23,614 nucleotides of DNA from CBDULX01 sp965368175 (GTDB taxonomy: Bacteria > Pseudomonadota > Gammaproteobacteria > SZUA-229). The notes beneath the pieces were generated by a model, which saw only the letters and a program-made list of their open reading frames with translations, did not search any database and had not been told where the DNA came from. Below, one piece after another: positions 1 through 6,068 of the stretch; position 1 is the stretch's first letter, and each line of letters starts with the position of its first letter. A program made the position numbers and the translations under genes. The DNA is taken from the NCBI GenBank assembly GCA_965368175.1, contig CBDULX010000021.1, positions 1-23,614 of the forward strand. Reading direction: 5' to 3'.

Positions 1-392
1 GCAGGGTCAGTGCCAGCCGAAGTTACAGAAATACCACCATCGCCAGTAGATGAATCAGCGACACAACCCCATTCGATGTCTGCTTCATTAAATTCGCCGT
101 TTGTACATTGGCCGGGAAGTATGCGACCCACGTAATAGAAAATGTTGTTACCCGGCCCGGCTACATCTAAAAAAGCCGTGGGAGGATAGGTGGGATCGAA
201 GGGGATACAACCAGGTCCAGGCGATCCTCCGTTGTTGTTAATAGCCGTAGTTTGAGCAGGACCTTCATCGAAGCAGATATAATTGATTTCAAAATTACCA
301 CCCACGGTGTCGGCAATTAATAAATCCTGTAAATCAGCCTGACCGCTATTCTGGATATTCACCCGCCAGATGATGTCATCGTTTTCATGGCC
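1..392 (-). pseudogene. In-frame continuation of the DUF11-like protein beyond the TAG, running off the window
   Basis: Reading on in the same frame past the TAG at 393-395 gives 130 further codons without a stop, to the window edge. The first residues are GHENDDIIWRVNIQNSG, then ADLQDLLIADT and later NFEINYICFDEG. This is the same style of repeat-domain sequence as upstream, and it lacks any obvious start codon or ribosome binding site of its own. The upstream and downstream parts therefore look like one gene cut by a single nonsense codon. From memory of related proteins, the residue lost is probably a tyrosine before GH(E/N)NDD (TAT or TAC changed to TAG); that identity is an inference. 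The natural C-terminus lies outside the window. Confidence 0.7.
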
Positions 393-1871
393 CTAAACTA
401 TGGGTTGGTAATTACCCGAATTCTGACCGGCTTCTACATTACGGCCTTCTTTGATAATCGTGGGAATGGGTTCCTGTATTGGCAATGTAAATGCTGGAGG
501 ATTAGCCGCATAGGGACCATTTGAACAAACATCGTTATAAGTGGCTGAAGCGATAATATCTCGTACCGCCAAGGTTAAACCTTCTTCAGTATTGGGTGGC
601 CGCCTTACCCAGAAGTGGATTTCGATTATATTAGGTGAGGTACCGGTGGCCGCCCCATACAAATCGCTTAAATTCCAGGTTAACTCAGTGCCAAGTATCG
701 ATGGATCGGCAGCATTGCCTGAAGCAACTGTGACGCCATCCTCCACAATGCTAGCTGAGTCATCGATATATACCAGACCAGTTGATTGCAGATTCTCTTT
801 CACCACCACATTGGTTAGCGTCACACTGTTGGTGTTTTGTACCCTTAATATAATTTCACCATCGCCACAGAGCTCACAAAAACTATTGCCATCATGGATA
901 AGAGATAAAGCTGCAGATGTATCAATAAACACCTGGTGATTATCTGTGGCAAAACTAAAAGTTCGATCTGTGACTTCAGCCGTATTGATTAAATCAGGGC
1001 AACTGGTGACACCGGCATCCACGCTTACATCGACATTCACAGTTAAATTAATCGATTGTCCCGCTGGCAGGTAATTGTATGTGTACTGTGTATCCCCAAG
1101 AGCAAGATCCCCAGTCGGTGTCGTGATTAATATCGAGGCAGGATCGAAATGTATGCCCAGTACATCGGTAAACTCAACGTTGTATAATCCCCCTGCACCT
1201 AAGGAATTATCGATAGTAACATTAAAAGTCACAGTGGCCCCATCGACCACAGGCGTTATTGGCCCACCTTTTGTAACTGACAATGCTCCCTGATTAACAT
1301 TGATACTTTGTGGAGTATTGTCTGTAACAACTGAACCAATATCACCATCGATCTCGTTATACTTCACCTGATAATTTAAATTATTTGAACCAGATGCTAC
1401 AGAAGTATTGGTACGCAGTTCAAAGTAAAAAGTAACCGTACAACCTGGATTAATGTAGTTATTGTTATTCGGATTAATGTTGAGTGTAAGCTGATTACCA
1501 GATTGACTGGCCGATTGTAGATTAATATTTGAACAACCATTGGTATTTACAGAATCAGAATTTGAAACAAAGTCAAAGCCAGTAGGCAGGGTGACAATAA
1601 TATCCTGAATGTCATAGGCCACTGTAGCGGAGGATGCAGGATTGGTTATTACAAGGGAAAAAGTATCGCCGATGGAAGGATCATCTGAAAACCCATTCCA
1701 TGCCCCAGCTACATCCATATAATTTCTTATACCATCAGCTGCGGTAAAGTTCGTGTTATAAGTCAGTGGGACGGCAAAAGCATTTTCAACAGGCAACAGG
1801 ACGCAGAGGACTGCAAACAACAGGGATGCAATCCGGAGTTTCCAGGTATCTGTGCTTACATTGATACGCAT
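393..1871 (-). CDS. Exported DUF11-like repeat-domain surface protein, N-terminal part up to an in-frame TAG
   Basis: The 492 codons from ATG to a TAG at 393-395 encode a protein with a signal peptide: KLR followed by a hydrophobic stretch ending near NAFA, so cleavage is probably after about residue 33. The mature part is rich in Thr, Asn, Val and Asp, low in Lys, and built of beta-sandwich-like repeats with phrases such as VTKGGPITPVVDGATVTF and NTNSVTLTNVVVKENL. These are typical of DUF11/conserved-repeat proteins found on bacterial surfaces or secreted. A few Cys pairs (for example CELC near residue 330) may form disulphides. The gene does not end naturally: codons after the TAG continue the same protein (see the 1-392 entry). 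The start has only a weak GGA upstream. It follows the TonB-like gene after 273 bases and probably has its own promoter. The exact function is unknown; adhesion or surface structure is an inference from composition. Confidence 0.75.
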   Translation of the reverse strand: MRINVSTDTWKLRIASLLFAVLCVLLPVENAFAVPLTYNTNFTAADGIRNYMDVAGAWNGFSDDPSIGDTFSLVITNPASSATVAYDIQDIIVTLPTGFDFVSNSDSVNTNGCSNINLQSASQSGNQLTLNINPNNNNYINPGCTVTFYFELRTNTSVASGSNNLNYQVKYNEIDGDIGSVVTDNTPQSINVNQGALSVTKGGPITPVVDGATVTFNVTIDNSLGAGGLYNVEFTDVLGIHFDPASILITTPTGDLALGDTQYTYNYLPAGQSINLTVNVDVSVDAGVTSCPDLINTAEVTDRTFSFATDNHQVFIDTSAALSLIHDGNSFCELCGDGEIILRVQNTNSVTLTNVVVKENLQSTGLVYIDDSASIVEDGVTVASGNAADPSILGTELTWNLSDLYGAATGTSPNIIEIHFWVRRPPNTEEGLTLAVRDIIASATYNDVCSNGPYAANPPAFTLPIQEPIPTIIKEGRNVEAGQNSGNYQPIV

Positions 1872-1922
1872 TAATCCGGTTCGTTTTCAATCAAGTTTGT
1901 TATCCGAGTCGTTTGTCATTTG

Positions 1923-1947
1923 TGGAACACTTTAATTATAGGTTCCA
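1923..1947 (-). promoter_or_regulatory. Possible promoter of the DUF11-like gene with flanking inverted repeat
   Basis: On the minus strand a perfect TATAAT lies at 1935-1940, about 65 bases before the ATG at 1871. It is bracketed by a 6-base inverted repeat, TGGAAC at 1942-1947 and GTTCCA at 1923-1928. There is no good -35 hexamer at 16-18 bases upstream, so this promoter, if real, may need an activator. A second short inverted repeat, TTCAC/GTGAA, lies just upstream at about 1953-1968. The call rests on the -10 match alone. Confidence 0.35.
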
Positions 1948-2099
1948 ACCTGTTCACTCTGCTGTGAAGCAGCCCCCAAATACCGCGATTTCACTTCAAA
2001 AAAACATTGATAAACCACTGTTTTTTATGGATATTAGCAGCGCAATCAGGGGGTTTTCCCGATATCTGACGGAGGCGGTATTTTTTCAGCTGTGTGGTA

Positions 2100-2143
2100 G
2101 CAGGATTTTTTCCTGCCAGAAGCCCTAAAAAAACGGCTTCTGG
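2100..2143 (-). terminator. Two adjacent hairpins after the TonB-like gene, possible operon end
   Basis: Immediately after the stop codon at 2145 come two perfect stems. CCAGAAGCC at 2116-2124 pairs with GGCTTCTGG at 2135-2143 (9 bp, A/T-rich loop). GCAGGA at 2100-2105 pairs with TCCTGC at 2111-2116 (6 bp, 5-base loop). They share one base, so they cannot both form completely. No run of T follows on either strand, so this is not a classic intrinsic terminator. A role in 3'-end protection or in ending the operon transcript is inferred from position. Confidence 0.4.
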
Positions 2144-2144
2144 A

Positions 2145-3500
2145 TCAGGATGCGGGTAAAAAGTCTATGGGATAGAGAATACTCAAAGCCGGTACATCTG
2201 CTTTAGCACCAAAGTTAAATTTCAATACACGAGCGACGATATTCTTCTCCAGATTGGGTGATTTTAGATCACTGGATTCGATCTTGCAGTGGGACACTTT
2301 ACCATTCGGCTCAATGGTCATGCGCAATACCACCTTACCCTGCAGGGTGGGGTTTTTACGTAATTCACGATTATAAATCCGGTACAGGGCAGCCTTGTAA
2401 CGATCGAACACGATCTGGATTTCTTCATCGGTGCGGGATGGGCCTGGTCCATCACTGAGTGGTCGTTCATCGCCAAAGAAATCACCGCCAATGGCGCTCT
2501 CAACCCTGGAAAAACTCACACCCTCCAGCCCTTCACCGGCTCCAGCCACATTACGACTCAGACCAGCCGTTTTGATACCGCCACTGCCACCGGTGGCGGT
2601 AGCCGTGACCAGCGATCGTGCGGTAGATCTGGCTTTCTGCCCCCGGTTACTGATACGGGCCTGGGCACCGAGCTTCTCTTCAGCCGCATCATCCATTAAA
2701 TCGGCAAAATTATCCTTGAATGCCATCAGGCCGGAACGTTCGGCCTTGGCTCGGGCGATCTGTGTCTCCTCTTTTTTCGGCTTGGGTTTGTCATCAGGCT
2801 TTTTCTTCTCCTTGCTTTCATCCTGCGGCAGCTCTTTTACCTCGGGCGGTGGCTTGGGTGGCTCTTTTTTCACGATCAGCCTGGCCAGTCGCTCAGGAAT
2901 TTCCACCGGTTCAGATCTATCGGGCAGGGGAATATTCCACAGAGGAATCAAATACCCAAGTAACACACTAATCAGTACGGTAATAAGCAGGATTTTTCGA
3001 AAACGCTTTTCATCTTCACCCTGTACTGTCCAGGGCATCACCATCATATGGTAGGGAAGTGGGGTCGCTTCGCGCTCGACTACAAACTCATTTTCACGCT
3101 CTTCTGCCCGCTCATGAACAACCAGGATTTCATCATTGAGCAGGCTGATCCTGGCAATAACACTCTGGATCTTATCTTTAATCTCTTCCCGGGCATGCTG
3201 CTTCTTCTGGACCTCATCATCAAAACTGATGGCCATGTTTTTCATATGCTGAATTTTCTGTTCAGCCAGCCCAGAAGATACTTCCTCACCCCAGATCAGA
3301 CCTGCTCCATCCAGTTTATTCAGTTTGCTCAACCGGTCACTAATTTCATCCAGCAGCAGAAATTTTTCACGCTGTTCCTGCAAACTATCCAGTGCAATTT
3401 CTGTTGTCCGCAGCTCATCCTCCAGCTCAACAATTCGCTGTTGTTCGGCTTCAATCTGTTGACTGATTTTCTTTTGTTCTTCGATTACTTCGCTATTCAC
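2145..3500 (-). CDS. TonB-like energy transducer with N-terminal coiled coil and AgmX/PglI-like C-terminal domain
   Basis: This 451-residue protein has four visible parts. Residues 1-150 are charged, Glu/Gln-rich and predicted coiled coil. A single hydrophobic segment (LLITVLISVLLGYLIPLW) lies near 170-187. A Pro/Lys arm follows at about 195-250 (VKKEPPKPPPEVKELP), as in TonB and TolA. The C-terminal domain at about 360-451 carries the phrases LQGKVVLRMTIEPNGKV and ILYPIDFLP, which resemble the AgmX/PglI C-terminal domain, a TonB-C relative. It probably anchors in the inner membrane next to the ExbB/ExbD-like channel and carries force across the periplasm. The long cytoplasmic coiled coil before the membrane segment is unlike classical TonB, whose membrane helix is at the N-terminus. 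Translation starts at GTG, 3 bases after the stop of the upstream ExbD-like gene, with a weak ribosome binding site that suggests coupling. The cargo or receptor is unknown. Confidence 0.8.
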   Translation of the reverse strand: MNSEVIEEQKKISQQIEAEQQRIVELEDELRTTEIALDSLQEQREKFLLLDEISDRLSKLNKLDGAGLIWGEEVSSGLAEQKIQHMKNMAISFDDEVQKKQHAREEIKDKIQSVIARISLLNDEILVVHERAEERENEFVVEREATPLPYHMMVMPWTVQGEDEKRFRKILLITVLISVLLGYLIPLWNIPLPDRSEPVEIPERLARLIVKKEPPKPPPEVKELPQDESKEKKKPDDKPKPKKEETQIARAKAERSGLMAFKDNFADLMDDAAEEKLGAQARISNRGQKARSTARSLVTATATGGSGGIKTAGLSRNVAGAGEGLEGVSFSRVESAIGGDFFGDERPLSDGPGPSRTDEEIQIVFDRYKAALYRIYNRELRKNPTLQGKVVLRMTIEPNGKVSHCKIESSDLKSPNLEKNIVARVLKFNFGAKADVPALSILYPIDFLPAS

Positions 3501-3503
3501 GGA

Positions 3504-3998
3504 CTAACTCTGCGAGGCCTTCTGAATAACAGCCAGTGATATCTTTCCATATCCGGCACTGGTGCAACTGGACATAATTTTTTTCAGCAATTTGAAAGGA
3601 ATTGTTTTATGGGCAAGTATGGTAACCTCCGGTGTTTCGGCTAGACTTCTTGTTCTGACACCAATCACATTTTTCCTGCTCTGAACCAGTGCGTTCTTGA
3701 TGTTTTCGATTATCATTGCTTTTGTTTCGGCCACTTCTGCAGTATTGGCAACAATCTGCCCATTGATCAGAATATTTTCTTCAGTCACCAGCACCACAAC
3801 GGTTTCCCGTGGTTTGGTTTCCACCACCGATGATGGCAGGGTTATACTCTTGGGTGGCTCCATAACTTCGGTTGAAGACGAATTGGTGAGCAGGAAAAAA
3901 ACCAGTATGGTAAAAACATCCATCAACGATGTCAGGTTCATGCCCGGGGTTCTCTTCTTGCTGCGCCCCATGCGCTTCATGCGACGGGACGTTTTCAC
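3504..3998 (-). CDS. ExbD/TolR-family protein with the conserved membrane Asp
   Basis: This 164-residue protein has a basic N-terminus (RRMKRMGRSKKR), one membrane helix and a periplasmic domain, the layout of ExbD/TolR. The helix reads MNLTSLMDVFTILVFFLL. Its Asp27 falls at the position of the proton-carrying Asp of ExbD (Asp25 in E. coli) and TolR. The periplasmic part includes the usual beta-rich section (ETVVVLVTEENILINGQIV). It starts at GTG, and that codon overlaps the TGA of the preceding ExbD-like gene as GTGA, so the two are probably translationally coupled. It ends in TAG, which shows TAG is used as a normal stop here. Within the complex it would be the subunit that actually relays protons. 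Confidence 0.85.
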   Translation of the reverse strand: MKTSRRMKRMGRSKKRTPGMNLTSLMDVFTILVFFLLTNSSSTEVMEPPKSITLPSSVVETKPRETVVVLVTEENILINGQIVANTAEVAETKAMIIENIKNALVQSRKNVIGVRTRSLAETPEVTILAHKTIPFKLLKKIMSSCTSAGYGKISLAVIQKASQS

Positions 3999-4483
3999 GG
4001 TGCATCCCCAATAGAAATATCCGGGAATAAAGCATATCTCTCCACTTCTTCCTGCCCTGGCTGCCGAACTTCTGCTACCCGCACCGCGTCCATTACCAGT
4101 ATCAGGTAATCGTATTCAATATCAGGCTCCATCAACACCATGGCATCGGTTTTATCGGGATAGGTACCTTTGATTTTTAACAGATATTCAGACAATTTAG
4201 CCAGGTCGTATTGATCATCCTTTTTCGGGAAACGAGCAATAGTTTTGCGCCCATTGCCGATTTCCAGCCCTTTTTCACGGATAATAACCTCTACACTGAG
4301 CTTGATTTTGCCGGGATCTGAGGGACCCGCTGCGGTTGGAATATTCAGCTCCATGATGGTAATCCGGGAGAATACCGCAGATACCAGCAGGAACGGCACC
4401 AGCACCACCATCAGGTTAAGAAACGCCGTGATATCGAGCTCTGGCGCTTCCTTATTTCGTCGATGATGGGATCGCCTAGCCAT
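3995..4483 (-). CDS. ExbD/TolR-family protein lacking the conserved membrane Asp
   Basis: This 162-residue protein has a His/Arg-rich N-terminus (ARRSHHRRNK), a single membrane helix near 16-38 and a periplasmic domain, as expected for ExbD/TolR. Aligning its helix LDITAFLNLMVVLVPFLLV with the E. coli ExbD helix (NVTPFIDVMLVLL) puts Asn23 where the essential proton-carrying Asp belongs. An Asp is present 6 residues earlier (Asp17), but not at the aligned site. It is therefore probably a structural partner of the neighbouring ExbD-like protein, not a proton relay in its own right. Its ATG overlaps the end of the ExbB-like gene by 8 bases. The two ExbD-like proteins are clearly different in sequence, so this is not a recent duplication. 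Confidence 0.8.
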   Translation of the reverse strand: MARRSHHRRNKEAPELDITAFLNLMVVLVPFLLVSAVFSRITIMELNIPTAAGPSDPGKIKLSVEVIIREKGLEIGNGRKTIARFPKKDDQYDLAKLSEYLLKIKGTYPDKTDAMVLMEPDIEYDYLILVMDAVRVAEVRQPGQEEVERYALFPDISIGDAP

Positions 4484-5141
4484 TCTTCGCCGCCAGGGCC
4501 GACTGGCGTTTGGAGAATTCTGAAATAATATTCAGCGTTTTCACCGAAGCCATTTCCAGACTATCGACAATCTCTCCGGTTTTAGATGTTAAATAAGCAT
4601 GCACAATCAGCAGCGGTATACCGGCCATCAAACCAAAGGCGGTGGTGTACATGGCCACCGAGATACTGGCCGACAGTAAATCTGCATTTTCAGCAGGATT
4701 GGCATTTGCCACTGCGGTAAATGCTTCGATCAACCCCATAATGGTACCCAAAAGCCCAAGAAGTGTAGATATGTTCGAGAAAAGTGCAATATAAGGTGTT
4801 CGTTTTTCGAGCTGTGGAATAATCTCCATCATGCTCTCTTCCATCGCAATTTCGATGTCATCCCGACGCCGGACCGAACCCTGGCGAGCCAGGCCCATGG
4901 TAAGCAGCTTGGCAATGGTGGAATTATCATCGACAATCATATCCCGTGCCTGATCAAAATCACCCTCTTCCAGAACCGGGTGAACCTGATTCCACATTCT
5001 TCGATTAACACGACGCACACTGGATAACTTAAAGAAGCGCTCCAGGGAAATCGCCATTCCGACCGAAAACACAACCAGGATTGGATACATAAAAAGACCG
5101 CCTGTTTGAAAGAACAGGACAATAGAATGGATTATATCCAT
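4476..5141 (-). CDS. TolQ/ExbB/MotA-family proton channel subunit
   Basis: The protein has 221 residues and three membrane segments: about 17-33 (MYPILVVFSVGMAISL), about 115-140 (containing STLLGLLGTIMGLIEAF) and about 158-184 (containing TTAFGLMAGIPLLIV). A large cytoplasmic loop lies between the first and second, as in TolQ and ExbB. Thr133 in LGT and Thr166/167 in YTTAFGL match the pore threonines that line the proton path in this family. The start is ATG at 5141, chosen because a strong GAGGAG sits 6 bases upstream; a TTG one codon earlier is less likely. It should form the inner-membrane pentamer around the ExbD-like pair encoded just downstream. No TolA, TolB or Pal gene is nearby, so I do not call it TolQ. 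It is preceded by 43 non-coding bases, one of the two largest gaps in the operon. Confidence 0.88.
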   Translation of the reverse strand: MDIIHSIVLFFQTGGLFMYPILVVFSVGMAISLERFFKLSSVRRVNRRMWNQVHPVLEEGDFDQARDMIVDDNSTIAKLLTMGLARQGSVRRRDDIEIAMEESMMEIIPQLEKRTPYIALFSNISTLLGLLGTIMGLIEAFTAVANANPAENADLLSASISVAMYTTAFGLMAGIPLLIVHAYLTSKTGEIVDSLEMASVKTLNIISEFSKRQSALAAKNG

Positions 5142-5184
5142 CAAAAACTCCTCATTTTAATAATCAGATGTCACATTTCCGTTA

Positions 5185-5466
5185 TTACTGGCTTTGGCTA
5201 AACTCGTAATAATCGAGTTCGCGCATGAATATTTCTTTATCCACCGGCTTCATGGTTTCATCCAGCAGCCCTGAGTTCAAACTGGATTCGACACCCACTT
5301 CCGAATTTTTCCAGGGAACTATGTATAACGACTTGGGTGCTTCCTTATTACCAATAATCGAAATACCCGACAATTCTTTTGCCGTTGTATCCTTTTTCCT
5401 GTCTTCAGCCACAACAGAAAATGACATAAACACAAGAATAATAGCAGAGATACTTTTCATCACCAT
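5185..5466 (-). CDS. Small exported protein of unknown function, motor operon
   Basis: This 93-residue protein has a short basic start, a hydrophobic stretch (SAIILVFMSFSVV) and a likely signal-peptidase site VVA|EDR, leaving a mature protein of about 70 residues. The core GNKEAPKSLYIVPWK is a compact, well-defined motif. I recall similar small proteins next to ExbB/ExbD-like genes in other gammaproteobacteria, but cannot confirm this here. The rest is acidic and carries no Cys. ATG at 5466 is chosen because AAGGGG lies 7 bases upstream; an ATG two codons later is possible. It sits 11 bases after the small TPR lipoprotein gene and just before the channel gene, so it is probably a periplasmic accessory of the complex. 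No catalytic motif is seen. Confidence 0.7.
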   Translation of the reverse strand: MVMKSISAIILVFMSFSVVAEDRKKDTTAKELSGISIIGNKEAPKSLYIVPWKNSEVGVESSLNSGLLDETMKPVDKEIFMRELDYYEFSQSQ

Positions 5467-5477
5467 AATAATACCCC

Positions 5478-6068
5478 TTAACGTCCCAGCCTTTGTTTAA
5501 GATCTGTGACCCAGATCTTTACCTTTTCATCATTGGGCGAGTATATGAGATACTCTTCAAACTGCTCCAATGCACATTTAAGATCTTGCATATAAATCTC
5601 ACATAAAATGCCCAGGTTTCGAATTGCAGGCAAATAATCAGGGTTGTCAGCCAGTGCATTTCGATAAGCTTTGCGTGCCTCCCTGAAGCGTCCGGTTCTT
5701 CTATACAGCTGACCCAGTTCATTATTTGCCTCAGGATGCCCCAGCTCGAGCTTCAGGGCCTGGTGAAAATAATCTTCCGCCTGTTTATTATCACCTTCTA
5801 GCGCATAGGCCATACCCAGATTGACATAGGGGGCAGGCGCACGTTTTTCTCGCTGAATAACTGATTCCAGTAATTTGATGGCCTTGTCGTATTTTTTGCT
5901 CTGGAGTAAATCGACCGCACGCTCAAAATCATCGTTTACATCCTCATCAATATTATGAACAATAACCCGCTCAGCACCGGATCTTGTCGATGGACCGCCG
6001 GCACAGGCCAGTAGTGACAATATGAATAGCAGCAGTATCATCCGTATAAATAATTTACAGTTCATCAT
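5478..6068 (-). CDS. Small TPR lipoprotein
   Basis: This 196-residue protein starts with a lipoprotein signal: FIRMILLLFILSLLAC, with the lipobox LLAC and acylation at about Cys22. Residues from about 45 on form three to four TPR units, with phrases such as APYVNLGMAYALEGDNKQAEDYF and ANNELGQLYRRTGRFREAR. It resembles PilF/PilW-like and other TPR outer-membrane lipoproteins in architecture, but it is not next to type IV pilus genes. The residue after the Cys is Ala, with no Asp at +2, which favours outer-membrane sorting by the usual Lol rule. Its ATG overlaps the stop of the large TPR lipoprotein gene as ATGA, indicating translational coupling. It is likely a scaffold for assembly or anchoring of the complex. 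Confidence 0.8.
   Translation of the reverse strand: MMNCKLFIRMILLLFILSLLACAGGPSTRSGAERVIVHNIDEDVNDDFERAVDLLQSKKYDKAIKLLESVIQREKRAPAPYVNLGMAYALEGDNKQAEDYFHQALKLELGHPEANNELGQLYRRTGRFREARKAYRNALADNPDYLPAIRNLGILCEIYMQDLKCALEQFEEYLIYSPNDEKVKIWVTDLKQRLGR

Noticed and set aside
1..1871. Genome-wide TAG recoding (pyrrolysine or reassigned stop)
   Set aside because: Two intact genes in the window end in TAG at the expected protein ends (4476 and 3504), so TAG works as a normal stop.
2431..3054. Plus-strand open frame (207 codons) opposite the TonB-like gene
   Set aside because: It mirrors the Pro/Lys and Gly/Ser-rich parts of the minus-strand gene, giving a Ser/Phe-rich low-complexity product with no domain.
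2145..5141. Tol-Pal (tolQRA) or classical exbB-exbD-tonB operon
   Set aside because: There is no tolB, pal or ybgC, no TonB-dependent receptor, two different ExbD-like genes and a TonB-like protein with a different architecture.
5478..6068. Type IV pilus factor PilF/PilW
   Set aside because: The TPR lipoprotein layout is similar, but there are no pilus genes, rlmN or ispG nearby, and it is embedded in the motor operon.
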